From Lewinella sp. IMCC34183 (GTDB lineage Bacteria; Bacteroidota; Bacteroidia; Chitinophagales; Saprospiraceae), in the NCBI RefSeq assembly GCF_003390915.1, contig NZ_QMEM01000010.1:1-64000 (forward strand): a stretch of 64,000 nucleotides of DNA, given 5' to 3'. This document shows, in pieces, positions 53,268 to 61,867 of the stretch. The position numbers were made by a program, and so were the translations under genes. Under the pieces are notes generated by a model. It had not been told where the DNA came from. It did no database searches and saw only the letters and a program-made list of their open reading frames with translations. Positions within the stretch are counted from its first letter, which is position 1. Each line of letters starts with the position of its first letter.

Positions 53268-53735
53268 TCAGTCGAGCATCCGTTCTACCTCGCGCAGTTC
53301 GTGGAGGGTGATCTCGGGTGCCTGCGTTATACGTTTGGAGGTGCTCTTCAGCACGCCGTGCAGGAAGCGCATGGCTTCTTTTTCGTCGGTTATCTCGTGC
53401 CGGCTCCAGTCGACGGGCTGCCGTTCGGCCACCGGGAAGGTGGTGACCTTTGGGTTCTCCCAGCGGTGCACCGTCCGCGCGACCAGCAGCAGCGCGAGGG
53501 CGGCAGCCAGGGCAAGCAGGAGTTGCGGCAACCGGCGGGGGCGTGCCTTCCTGATCCGCTGGGGGGCCCGTACTTCGCTTTCGCGCACCCAGTATCGGAA
53601 AAGGGGGGCGTACACTTCCAGCGCGGGGTCGATATCCTCCCGCAGGAAATAGGCTTTAAGGTCGGCTTCCTCCTTCAGGGTTGTGGTCCCGTCGAAGTAG
53701 CGTTCGATCAGTTCGGTGACGCGTTGGTGGTTCAT
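53268..53735 (-). CDS. Anti-sigma-factor-like membrane protein
   Basis: 155 residues. Its N-terminal part (INxxEADLKAYFL-like helical segment) is cytoplasmic-looking, followed by a single transmembrane segment (LLLALAAALALLLVARTV, about residues 71-88) and a short periplasmic part. It overlaps the sigma gene by ATGA (53732-53735), the usual arrangement of ECF sigma/anti-sigma pairs. It lacks the HxxxCxxC zinc motif, so it belongs to a non-zinc class. The anti-sigma role is inference from context and topology. Confidence 0.72.
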   Translation of the reverse strand: MNHQRVTELIERYFDGTTTLKEEADLKAYFLREDIDPALEVYAPLFRYWVRESEVRAPQRIRKARPRRLPQLLLALAAALALLLVARTVHRWENPKVTTFPVAERQPVDWSRHEITDEKEAMRFLHGVLKSTSKRITQAPEITLHELREVERMLD

Positions 53736-54235
53736 GGTTCGACAATTCTTTCCTGCAGCAGCAACTGCCGCAGCTGTTTGCGTCCGCGGTGGAGATATAC
53801 CTTCACCTGGTCCAGGCTCAATCCGGTGGCCTCACTGATCTCGCGGTAGCTCAGCCCTTCCACTTCCCGGAGTTGCAGAACGCTCTGCTGCTCGGGCGAG
53901 AGGCGGGCGATCTGCCGGTGAATGTGTCCCAGCGTATCCTCGCTCTCCACGAGCCGGTGGGGCGTGAGTTGCGTACGGTCGGGCACGGCGGCGGCCCGCT
54001 CGTAGTTGGTTCGCGCCTTGCGCGACCGCAGCCGGTCGATCGCCCGGTTATGGGTCATGCGCATCATCCAGGCGGGCGGATTATCGAGTTGTACGATCTC
54101 CTCCTGCCGTTGCCAGCTGCTGATGAGCACTTCCTGTACCACGTCCTGCGCCTCGCCGTCGTCACCGACCATACGCAGGGCCAGCCGGTACAGGCGGTCG
54201 CGAACGGTATCGACGAGTGAGGTAAAGCTTTCCAC
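53732..54235 (-). CDS. ECF RNA polymerase sigma factor
   Basis: 167 residues. Region 2 (RLALRMVGDDGEAQDVVQEVLISSWQ) and region 4 (LREVEGLSYREISEATGLSLDQVKVYLHRGRKQLR) are both intact, with the usual short linker. Cytoplasmic. Overlaps the anti-sigma-like gene by ATGA; the two DUF4252 genes follow. The promoter region upstream contains the 0.9-kb repeat array. Regulon unknown. Confidence 0.92.
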   Translation of the reverse strand: MESFTSLVDTVRDRLYRLALRMVGDDGEAQDVVQEVLISSWQRQEEIVQLDNPPAWMMRMTHNRAIDRLRSRKARTNYERAAAVPDRTQLTPHRLVESEDTLGHIHRQIARLSPEQQSVLQLREVEGLSYREISEATGLSLDQVKVYLHRGRKQLRQLLLQERIVEP

Positions 54236-54489
54236 TGGGCTTGTTTGGTTGATACACGGAGCAAGCTGGGGGCTTTGTTACAGGCGGGCTAATTTTTTCT
54301 ACCAGTGCTTGGGATTGAGGGATTGAGGGATTGAGGGATTGAGGGATTGAAATTTCAAATTTTAGATTTCAAATTTCAAATTTTCCCTACCCCTTATGTC
54401 TAGAATATCGGGCATGCTTGTGGGCATAAATCCGGAAGTTGATCGCGTTTTCTACTACCCTACTTATTCCAGTAACGGCAGCCACCATC
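54236..54489. repeat. Intergenic region with octamer tandem repeat
   Basis: GGGATTGA is repeated five times in a row at 54311-54350, followed by AAATTTCAAATTTTAGATTTCAAAT-type AT-rich inverted words at 54351-54383. These lie directly upstream of the sigma gene (54235, minus strand) and could affect its promoter; a promoter was not pinned down. Confidence 0.6.
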
Positions 54490-55134
54490 GCAGCGTAGCA
54501 CGAGCACACCCTGCGGGCAAATGGTAAATAGTAGATGGTACCTGGTAAATCGTATATCTCCCCACCTCCAACCAACTACCAGAAACACAGGGAGAGTACC
54601 ACCCCACCAAAACCCGAGCGCAGCGAGCAAATACTGCGCGCAAATGGTAAATAGTGGATGGTACCTGGTAAATCGTATATCTCCCCACCTCCAACCAACT
54701 ACCAGAAACACAGGGAGAGTACCACCCCACCAAAACACGAGCGCAGCGAGCAAATGCTGCGCGCAAATTTTAAATGGTAAATCGTAGATCTGAAATCCGC
54801 CGAATCCAGCTGTTCTAAATAAGACATATATCACAGTACGGCGGAACCCGAGCGCAGCGAGCAAACACTGCGCGCAAATGGTAAATAGTGGATGGTACTT
54901 AGTAAATCGTATATCTCACCACCTCCAAAAAATTACCAGAATATCAAAGTGGACCAAAACACCACCGCAGCGAGCAAATACTGCGCGCAAATTTTAAATG
55001 GTGAACTGTAAATCTGAAATCCGCCGCACTCAGCAAGTCTATATCGCACGATACCCGCCCACCACGGCGGCAAACGAGCGCAGCGAGCACACCCTACGCG
55101 CAAATTTTAAATGTGAAATCTAAAATGTAAAATT
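54490..55134. repeat. Array of six ~111-123 bp imperfect tandem repeats
   Basis: Landmark words GCGCAAATNNTAAAT recur at 54518, 54641, 54764, 54875, 54988 and 55101, so the periods are 123, 123, 111, 113 and 113 bp. Each unit has GCGCAG-(10 nt)-CTGCGC pairing potential just before the landmark, plus a unit body that alternates between a GGTACCTGGTAAATCG-type and a GATCTGAAATCCGCC-type version. GAGCGCAGCGAG also occurs near position 174 in the window. The array fills the gap between the radical SAM gene end and the sigma gene start and continues to 55134. Confidence 0.85.
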
Positions 55135-56172
55135 CTAAACCTCCGCTCCCAGCCACACCTCGCACCCTTCCGTACAATTCTTACAGATATCGATCTCCGC
55201 CCGCCCCTTCAGCAGTTTCGTGCGGAAATCGTCGTAGGCACCACTTTTCCATACCTCGTTCAGAGAGGTGGTCTTTACGTCACCGAGACGGTGGGTGACA
55301 TCCTTGTCGAAGCAGCAGGGGGCCACGAGGCCGTCCCAGGTGATGACGCAGCTGTGCCAGAGCTTCCAGCAGTGGTTCTGTAGCTTGTTCTTGAGGCCGT
55401 AGGTACCGTCCGGTTTTTTGTAGTAGCGGGCGTAGCGCTCCTGCTCGGGCATCAGGGGGTTGCCGTGCTCGTAGTCGTAGAGCTGGGCCGATTTGAACTT
55501 CACTTCGTCAATACCGATCTCGTCGGCCAGCCGCACGACCTCCTCCATCTGGTGCTCGTTGGGCTTCACCACCAGGAACTGAAAGATGAGGTGGGGCGTG
55601 GCGGATTTAAGCTCCCGCTTCCACTTCACCAGGTTACGGGCCCCGTGCAGTACCGTTTCCAGTTTGCCTGACTTGCGATACTGCTCGTACACGTCCTGGG
55701 TGGTGCCGTCGACACTGATGATCAGCCGGTCCAGGCCACTCTCGATGGTACGCCGGGCATTGGCGTCGTTGAGGAAATGGCCGTTGGTGGAGGTAATGGT
55801 GTAGACACCGCGGTGCGTGGCCTCCTTGACCATGTCCAGAAAGTCGGGGTTGATGTAGGGCTCCCCCTGAAAGTAGAAGATGAGGTAGAGCAGGCGGTCG
55901 GCGATGTCGTCGAGGGTACGGCGGAAAAAGTCTGCCTTCAGGTTCCCCGTAGGCCGGGTGAATTGCCGCAGCCCGCTCGGACATTCCGGGCACCGCAGGT
56001 TGCAGGCCGTCGTGGGCTCGAAGGATACCGTAAAGGGCTTGCCCCACACCACCGGGCGCTGCAGCCAGCGCGTGGCGTAGTAGCTGGCGATCACCTTCGC
56101 GGCGTTACCGATCCGCCGGGGGGTCAGCTTGCGCAGGAAGTTGAGGGTATCACGCAAGTACAACTGGGGCAT
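55135..56172 (-). CDS. Radical SAM/SPASM domain protein
   Basis: 345 residues from the ATG at 56172; an in-frame start at 56220 adds 16 residues. The radical SAM cluster is in TTACNLRCPECPSG (CxxxCxxC). The C-terminal SPASM region has Cys ligands in HCWKLWHSC, VAPCCFD and ICKNCTEGCEVW, giving one or two auxiliary Fe-S clusters. Enzymes of this kind modify peptides or proteins or other substrates by radical chemistry. No RiPP precursor or maturase partner gene is visible next to it; a precursor peptide shorter than the annotation limit cannot be excluded. Confidence 0.9.
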   Translation of the reverse strand: MPQLYLRDTLNFLRKLTPRRIGNAAKVIASYYATRWLQRPVVWGKPFTVSFEPTTACNLRCPECPSGLRQFTRPTGNLKADFFRRTLDDIADRLLYLIFYFQGEPYINPDFLDMVKEATHRGVYTITSTNGHFLNDANARRTIESGLDRLIISVDGTTQDVYEQYRKSGKLETVLHGARNLVKWKRELKSATPHLIFQFLVVKPNEHQMEEVVRLADEIGIDEVKFKSAQLYDYEHGNPLMPEQERYARYYKKPDGTYGLKNKLQNHCWKLWHSCVITWDGLVAPCCFDKDVTHRLGDVKTTSLNEVWKSGAYDDFRTKLLKGRAEIDICKNCTEGCEVWLGAEV

Positions 56173-56185
56173 AGGGCGAAGATAA

Positions 56186-56217
56186 AGGAACCGGTCGGCG
56201 AGCGCCGACCGGTTACC
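56186..56217 (-). terminator. 12-bp hairpin between radical SAM gene and DUF5916 gene
   Basis: AACCGGTCGGCG (56189-56200) and CGCCGACCGGTT (56203-56214). It is downstream of the DUF5916 gene on the minus strand and upstream of the radical SAM start. On the minus strand the hairpin is followed by CCTTTATCTT; with moderate T content it may stop the DUF5916 transcript. Confidence 0.5.
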
Positions 56218-56290
56218 CAAAAAGACTATGTAATCAACTAAAAGTTCGTTGCCCCGCCCGCTAGACGTAGTTCTGTCGCCGATTGGTTGG

Positions 56291-58939
56291 TTACCGGAGC
56301 CATCGGTAGGTAACCTTGACCAAAAAGTTATTTCTCACCTCGTCCGAAAACACGTTCTCCCCCAGGCTTCGCAGCAGCCCGTTCCCCGGGTCGCCGCTGG
56401 CCGTATTTCCCTGCGACCAAACGAGGTAAAGCTCCGAGCCGGGATAGTACTCCCAGCGCACGACCATATTGGAACGAAACTGGATGAAGCTAAAATCAGG
56501 ATTGTCGATCGTTAGGGTTCCTTCCGGACCGAGCACGTAAGTGTCGGATTCCGCGTCGTACATCACCTGCCCGGCGCCGAAGGCTTCGAAGCGGTCGGTG
56601 AATTCCTCGGCCAGGGACGCGCCGGTGAACCGCTTGAAATCCCGGTAGCGCCCCCGGCTGATGAACGGCTCTCCGTAGTACTGCACCGTAAGGTCCGGCG
56701 TCAGGTTATAGGTCAGGCGCAGGGTTGTGCTGAAGGTCCGCTGGTCCACCTGGCCGACGATGTATTCCTTCCCACCGGAACCGTCGAGCTGGCCGACGTA
56801 CTGATCGGCCCGGACGAAAGTGGAATACGTAGGCTCCACGCTTAGCGAAGCGGCGTCCAGCGGCTGCCAGGTAAGAAAGACCGACAGGGAACTTTCTACC
56901 TGCGTACCGTCAAAGGTGCGAAACTCATACCCCTGGGTGCCGACGTTGGCCTTCTTGCGGCTGTCCGACACCACGTAGGCGAAGTACTCCGCGCCGGGGC
57001 TCTTGCGCAGTATGGGGCCGCCGCGCAGGTCCGTTTTGGAGGCGCGGTAGGCCGCGTAGCTCGCCCCGGCCCCGGCCCGCATAAAGTTGGTGAAGTTGGC
57101 GTGGGAGTTGGTGTTGAAGGACTGATTTAGCAGGTTGCCGCCGAAATCCACCGTAGTATATACGTTACCGTTCACCTGAAGGCGGCGGAAGATGGAGAAG
57201 GGTTGCTGCCACCGCCGCGCCGCCCACCCGAAGTAGTTGATCTCGTCGGCGTTGCGCATGAAGCCGATGTCGTTGATCTCGAAGCCCGGTGACCGCCAGG
57301 TGGCCCCGGTCTCGAAGATGAAGTTACCGCCGACGTTGCCCACCTTGAGCAAGCCGCTGCTGCCGTTGAGGTGGGTAGCGGAGCTGTCCACCGTCAGATG
57401 ATCGGCGTCCGGCCGCTGAAAGAAATGCTCGAAGCCGGTCTGGGTCTGCAGGATGGCCTCTTCGCTTCCCCGCACGGAAGAGAGTACCGTATTGCCGGCC
57501 ACGTACCAGGCCCGGTCCTTCCAGCGGTGGGTGAAGTCCACACCGCCGGAATACGCCTCCCGGTGCAGGAATCCGAGCTCGGGGTTATCCGTCAGCCGGC
57601 GCTGTACCCCGGTAAGGATCGCGCCTACGTAGGTATCACCCCCGCGGAAGTCTTGCTGCACCCGCCCTACCTGGTAGTTGGTAAAGGGTTCCACCACCGT
57701 TTTGTCGCGGTCACCCGCAAGGTCCAGGATGGCCATTTCACGTTCGGTGACGCTTTCCAGCAGGCCCACCGAAAGGCCCGACTGGGTCTTGCCGCTAAAC
57801 TTAGCCGCGCCGAGAATAGTGGTATTCACCGGCTGGTCGACGTAATAGTTGCGGCCGGCCTCCGAAGACAGTACCCGGTGGGGGCTGCCCCCGATCCGTC
57901 GCGAGTAGAACAGCTGGTCGGACGTATGCTGCCCGCCGGCCTCCGCCTGCGACAGGTTGAAGTCGAAGATATTTTGCCCCTCCACGAAGAACGGCCGCCG
58001 CTCTTGGAAGAAGATCTGGTAGCCGTCCAGGTTCAGGGCGCCGGGATCGGCCTCCACCTGCCCGAAATCTGGGTTGATGGTCAGGTCGAGCGTCATGTCG
58101 TTGGTGATGCCCACCCGGGCGTCCAGCCCCGCCGACAGCCGGTTATCGGTCCCATCGGCGAAGGGGTTGCCCTCTTCGGCCGGGTAGGTCGTGCGCTGGG
58201 CCACCACGTAGGGCTGTAGCTCCAGGGTGCGGCGGGGCTGCAGGTCCCGGAGGCCACGGAGTTCCCCGAAGCGGCTCACCCACCCGGAGGCGTTACGGTC
58301 CTGCGGCTGCCAGATGCTGCGCTCGTCCATGCGGAAGTCGCGGCGGGTAGACTGGATCCCCCACACCTGGTCGCTGCCGGAGGAAAAACGGATCTGCGAG
58401 AGGGGGATGCGCATCTCGGCCGTCCAGCCGACCGAGTCAAGCTGCGTCCGGGCCTCCCAGATGGGGTTCCAGGAATCGTCCCAGTTGTTGCCGTCGTTGG
58501 AGACAAACTCGTCGCCCTTCACCCCGGATGCCGATACGGTGAAGGAAAAGGCCGTCCGCTTATCGTGGTAGCTGTCGATGTTGATTTCCACCCAGTCGCC
58601 GGGGAATTCGTCGCGGCGGCCCATTCGCTGCTCGATCTTGCCGGGCTCCCTGTCCAGGCAGCGGAAGGCTACGTACAGGTTGCGGTCGTCGTAGAGGATC
58701 TTTATAAAGGTTTGCTGGGTCGGGGCCTCTCCCGCGTTGGGCTCAAACTGTATGTAGTCGCCGCTCCATTCGACCAGATTCCAGACCGCCTCCGTCGGAC
58801 TGCCGTCGACGGCAGGGGCCTCGGCCGTCCGCTGGGTCTGGTAGCTCCGCTGGGCGTACTCCCGCACGTCAGTCTGGGCGTGGAGGCCCGCCGTAAGTCC
58901 GAGCAGAAATGCGATGAGCAGCGTAATAACAAGTTTCAT
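56291..58939 (-). CDS. DUF5916/CBM9-like outer-envelope protein
   Basis: 882 residues from the ATG at 58939; the longer frame start at 59167 lacks a signal sequence. Signal peptide (VITLLIAFLLGLTAGLHAQ). Residues of about 30-230 form a carbohydrate-binding-module-9-like domain with the phrase APAVDGSPTEAVWNLVEW. The rest is a DUF5916-type region with many strand repeats (for example FFVEGQNIFDFNLSQ, YSRRIGG) and a barrel-like C-terminus ending VKVTYRWLR. Members are thought to be outer-membrane barrels with an exposed carbohydrate-binding domain; actual function is unknown. It is the last gene of the ECF-linked cluster starting at 61867, after a 73-bp gap. Confidence 0.88.
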   Translation of the reverse strand: MKLVITLLIAFLLGLTAGLHAQTDVREYAQRSYQTQRTAEAPAVDGSPTEAVWNLVEWSGDYIQFEPNAGEAPTQQTFIKILYDDRNLYVAFRCLDREPGKIEQRMGRRDEFPGDWVEINIDSYHDKRTAFSFTVSASGVKGDEFVSNDGNNWDDSWNPIWEARTQLDSVGWTAEMRIPLSQIRFSSGSDQVWGIQSTRRDFRMDERSIWQPQDRNASGWVSRFGELRGLRDLQPRRTLELQPYVVAQRTTYPAEEGNPFADGTDNRLSAGLDARVGITNDMTLDLTINPDFGQVEADPGALNLDGYQIFFQERRPFFVEGQNIFDFNLSQAEAGGQHTSDQLFYSRRIGGSPHRVLSSEAGRNYYVDQPVNTTILGAAKFSGKTQSGLSVGLLESVTEREMAILDLAGDRDKTVVEPFTNYQVGRVQQDFRGGDTYVGAILTGVQRRLTDNPELGFLHREAYSGGVDFTHRWKDRAWYVAGNTVLSSVRGSEEAILQTQTGFEHFFQRPDADHLTVDSSATHLNGSSGLLKVGNVGGNFIFETGATWRSPGFEINDIGFMRNADEINYFGWAARRWQQPFSIFRRLQVNGNVYTTVDFGGNLLNQSFNTNSHANFTNFMRAGAGASYAAYRASKTDLRGGPILRKSPGAEYFAYVVSDSRKKANVGTQGYEFRTFDGTQVESSLSVFLTWQPLDAASLSVEPTYSTFVRADQYVGQLDGSGGKEYIVGQVDQRTFSTTLRLTYNLTPDLTVQYYGEPFISRGRYRDFKRFTGASLAEEFTDRFEAFGAGQVMYDAESDTYVLGPEGTLTIDNPDFSFIQFRSNMVVRWEYYPGSELYLVWSQGNTASGDPGNGLLRSLGENVFSDEVRNNFLVKVTYRWLR

Positions 58940-59012
58940 ATGCAAGGAGTGGGTAGCCGGATATTCGGTAGTAAGGACGAACGCCCGGTACACGGGTTGC
59001 ACCCCCCCGATG

Positions 59013-59759
59013 TTACTTGCTCGTGCGGAGGTAGACGTGATCGTAGGGAGCGCGGCACCGCACCTGCGCTCCGCCGCCGTTGATGCGGCCAACCACGCGC
59101 TCGAGAAACTGCCCGGTTTTGCTGCGGTCGGTATCGATGTCGATCGCGAAGTCGGTAAGCAGCTCACCGTACTCTGTTTCGAGCTCCAGGTCGGCGTCGG
59201 CGCCCGCGGGCAGGGCCAGGTCCACGTCGCCGTAGTTGCTGAATAAGCGCATGTCCCGCTCCCGGTCGAAGGTGCTGTAACGGATGATGAGGTCGCCGTA
59301 GGTGGAGGAGATGTCGTCCAGCCCCGGAACGTCGGTGGCCCGCACGTCGCCGTAGCGGTTGTCTACCGACACGCGGAGTCCGGGCGGTACTTCGACCGCG
59401 ATTTTGATCTTGACGTGCTGGTTATCGTTGCTGGTCACCCGCATCCCGTTTACGGTACGGCTCGACTTCGACCATACCTCCGCCATATCGCCGTCCTGCG
59501 GGGATGCCTCGGTGATGGTCAGGGCCGCGCCCTGCCGGTCCACCGTCAGCTTTCCCAGTTCGGGACGGGGGGCATCGTCAACGGTGATCAGGTGGTGGAT
59601 ACGGATGCTGCTCGTGTTGCCCTCCGTAATCTCAACGTTACCGTAGTAACCGATCAGCGTCAGGGAGGTGGCTCCGTCCAGGGGCACTACGAGCGGATCG
59701 GACTGGGCATGCAGAAGGCCGGCAGCCAGCAGGAGGCTGCTAAGAATAAGACGTAGCAT
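59013..59759 (-). CDS. DUF4097-like secreted protein (second copy)
   Basis: 248 residues with a signal peptide (LSSLLLAAGLLHAQ). The mature part has repeated beta-strand phrases with VDNRYGDVRATDV, SSTYGDLIIRYS and LFSNYGDVDLALP, typical of DUF4097 right-handed beta-helix proteins. It follows the other DUF4097 gene by 10 bp and resembles it in layout. Such proteins often accompany ECF sigma systems in Bacteroidota. Function unknown; surface or periplasmic. Confidence 0.85.
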   Translation of the reverse strand: MLRLILSSLLLAAGLLHAQSDPLVVPLDGATSLTLIGYYGNVEITEGNTSSIRIHHLITVDDAPRPELGKLTVDRQGAALTITEASPQDGDMAEVWSKSSRTVNGMRVTSNDNQHVKIKIAVEVPPGLRVSVDNRYGDVRATDVPGLDDISSTYGDLIIRYSTFDRERDMRLFSNYGDVDLALPAGADADLELETEYGELLTDFAIDIDTDRSKTGQFLERVVGRINGGGAQVRCRAPYDHVYLRTSK

Positions 59760-59769
59760 AGGAGGGGAG

Positions 59770-60594
59770 TTACTTTTTGCGGAGGTAGAGGTTGTCGTAG
59801 GTAGCCGTCAGGGCCAGCAGGGGCCCGCCCCCGCCAATGGTGCCGGCGAGCGTCTGGCCGTTACTTCCCCGGCTCTCCCGTAGCTCGGCCCGGGCGGCCC
59901 GCCACTCACTCCGCCGGTCCGACGTTTCAGCGGGGGTAGCCTCCACCATATTCGGTTTCATCTGGATGTCGAAATCCGTGTACATCTCACCGTAGGCCGT
60001 GGAGAGGCGCAGGTCCGCCTTCGCGGAAGCGGGCAGCGTTACATCGACGTCGGAGTAGGTAGAATGGAGGCGTACCTCCTGGGTGGGGGCGCTGTCCCAG
60101 ATAGCAATGATGTCGTCGTAGACGGTACTTACGGCTACGGCACCGGTCACGTTGTTCAGGGTGGCCTTGTGGTACATCATGCTCACGTCCAGCGAGCCGC
60201 CGAAGTCGGTCACGGTAAGGTCGCCGCCGCGGTGCGTGCTCTGCTCGACCTTGACGGTAGCGCTATTGGGTACGTTCACGGTCACTTCCCGGTCGCCGGA
60301 TCCGACCTGCTCCACGAGGATACGCCCCCCGGATTCGGTGACGCTGAGGCCGAAGCCGGTATTATCCTTCAGGCCGCTGGCGCTGATCTTGCGGAGGCCG
60401 TTGGCGCGGTCGTCGCTATCGCCGCCGACACGGTCGCCTTCGACGGTCATTTGGTTGCCGGTGGCGCCCACGATCTTCAGGTTGTCGATCTCCCTGAATT
60501 CAATGGTCTTGCCGCCCGCGGCGAGGGTATAGGTCTGCTGGGCCCAGGCCGGAGCAGAGAGGCAGCACAGCAGGGTGATGAGTACGGTTTTCAT
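59770..60594 (-). CDS. DUF4097-like secreted protein (first copy)
   Basis: 274 residues with a signal peptide (VLITLLCCLSAPAWAQQ). Beta-helix pattern with repeated VKVEQSTHRGGDLTVTDFG, VSTVYDDIIAIW and LHSTYSDVDVTLP phrases. Starts 2 bp after the anti-sigma-like gene, so it is almost certainly co-transcribed. Paralogous to the 59013-59759 gene, with the conserved Y(G/S)DV turns in both. Function unknown. Confidence 0.85.
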   Translation of the reverse strand: MKTVLITLLCCLSAPAWAQQTYTLAAGGKTIEFREIDNLKIVGATGNQMTVEGDRVGGDSDDRANGLRKISASGLKDNTGFGLSVTESGGRILVEQVGSGDREVTVNVPNSATVKVEQSTHRGGDLTVTDFGGSLDVSMMYHKATLNNVTGAVAVSTVYDDIIAIWDSAPTQEVRLHSTYSDVDVTLPASAKADLRLSTAYGEMYTDFDIQMKPNMVEATPAETSDRRSEWRAARAELRESRGSNGQTLAGTIGGGGPLLALTATYDNLYLRKK

Positions 60595-60596
60595 AT

Positions 60597-61343
60597 TCAG
60601 ATTAGTTTAAAGGTTCCGAGCTCCGCGGCGTCGCGGAGGGGCCGGGGGATGCTGTCGTTTTGGATAAGATCTTCGAGGTAGGGCAGTACGCGGCGTTCGC
60701 CGAGGTGCACCAGGGTCTCCATCAGTTGGGCCTGCACGCCGGGCGGCGGACTACCGGCCATGGCATCGAGCATTTCCTGCCGGGCGGCGGGGTCGTCGGC
60801 GAAGCGCTGCAGGGCATCGAGGGCGGCCAGTCGCACGTTCGTATTGTCGTCGGTGCGCAGCATGCGACCGAGATTGGCGATGACCGCCGGGTCGGCCACG
60901 GCCACCTCCAGACTTATGGTAGCGGCCTGCATGCGGGTGGTGCTGTTTTCGTCCTGCATCAGTTCCAGCATCAGGGTGCGGGTCGCGGCGAGCTGCGATT
61001 CGAGCTGCGTGGTATCCGACCGCCCGGAGTACCAGCCCAGGCCGAAGACCAGCAGCAGGGATGCGGCCACGCCGATGAGGGCGGCGGCGCGCGGGTGCAG
61101 GGTCCGCCGGACGGCCGAAGGCTCCGGTTGGGTAGCCAGCAGCTCGGCGAAGCGGCGATCAGCCGCCGGGCTCGGTGCCACATCCTCCGGTTGGCAGAGG
61201 TCTTCGCGCAGCAGGCGCAGGATCTCGAGCTCTTCTTCCAGGCGCGAGTCGGTAAGCAAGGCGCTTTTCACCTGCCGGTAGCGCTCCGGAGGGAGCTCCC
61301 CGGCCAGGTAGTCGATCAGGTCGGCTTCGGTGATGGTTTTCAT
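60597..61343 (-). CDS. Anti-sigma-factor-like protein with HEAT-type repeats
   Basis: 248 residues from the ATG at 61343 (the longer frame starting at 62324 is spurious, made of repeat-derived residues). N-terminal helical part (ADLIDYLAGELPPERYRQVKSAL) resembles anti-sigma domains, with a transmembrane segment near residues 88-104 (ALIGVAASLLLVFGLGW). The C-terminal half has HEAT-type helix pairs (TNVRLAALDALQRFADDPAARQEM, VQAQLMETLVHLGERRVLPYL). The N-terminal half is cytosolic and the repeats should lie outside, where they could sense a partner. Overlaps the sigma gene by ATGA. Confidence 0.78.
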   Translation of the reverse strand: MKTITEADLIDYLAGELPPERYRQVKSALLTDSRLEEELEILRLLREDLCQPEDVAPSPAADRRFAELLATQPEPSAVRRTLHPRAAALIGVAASLLLVFGLGWYSGRSDTTQLESQLAATRTLMLELMQDENSTTRMQAATISLEVAVADPAVIANLGRMLRTDDNTNVRLAALDALQRFADDPAARQEMLDAMAGSPPPGVQAQLMETLVHLGERRVLPYLEDLIQNDSIPRPLRDAAELGTFKLI

Positions 61344-61867
61344 ACGCGTTTGGTCTTGTGGTAATTGGCCCGCAGTTTCTTGCAGGCCCGGTGCATGCGC
61401 ACCTTTACGTTGGCTTCGGTGGTGCCGAGCACCGTGGCGATGTCGGCGTACTTCATGTTGCGCTGCCAGGCCAGTTCCACTACCTCCCGGTAAGCGTCCG
61501 GCAGGGCGGCCAGGGCCCGGCGGCAGTCGATGGGCGACTCTTCCTCCGGTTCCGTGCTCAGCTCCGGCACCTCGACCTGGTTGCTCAGGGGCAGGCGGCC
61601 CGTGATGCGTCCGTGGTCGTGCCACACGTTGCGGGCGATCGTAAACAGCCACGTGCGGAACGACTGTCCCGGCCGCCAGCTCGCCCGGTAGCGGAGGACC
61701 CGCTCGAAGGTGCTTTGCAGCAGGTCTTCGGCCGTGGCGCGGTCGCCGCGGGTCCGGTTCATCAGGAATCCCAGTACCGGCGACTTGTACCGGGCGTACA
61801 GCTCGGCCAGCGCGGCGGTGTGCCCGCGGGCCACTTGTTCCATCAGTACTTCGTCGGTAGCAGTCAA
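61340..61867 (-). CDS. ECF RNA polymerase sigma factor
   Basis: 175 residues. Region 2 (LGFLMNRTRGDRATAEDLLQSTFERVLRY) and region 4 (LPDAYREVVELAWQRNMKYADIATVLGTTEANVKVRMHRACKKLR) are both intact. The gene overlaps the HEAT-type anti-sigma-like gene by ATGA, and the two DUF4097 genes and the DUF5916 gene follow in the same direction, so this sigma factor probably controls that envelope set. Similar logic to the 53732-54235 system, but the associated genes differ. Confidence 0.92.
   Translation of the reverse strand: MTATDEVLMEQVARGHTAALAELYARYKSPVLGFLMNRTRGDRATAEDLLQSTFERVLRYRASWRPGQSFRTWLFTIARNVWHDHGRITGRLPLSNQVEVPELSTEPEEESPIDCRRALAALPDAYREVVELAWQRNMKYADIATVLGTTEANVKVRMHRACKKLRANYHKTKRV

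Noticed and set aside
54490-55134. Possible CRISPR or integron-like array
   Set aside because: Units are 111-123 bp and mostly repeat throughout, with no unique spacers, no integrase and no cas genes.
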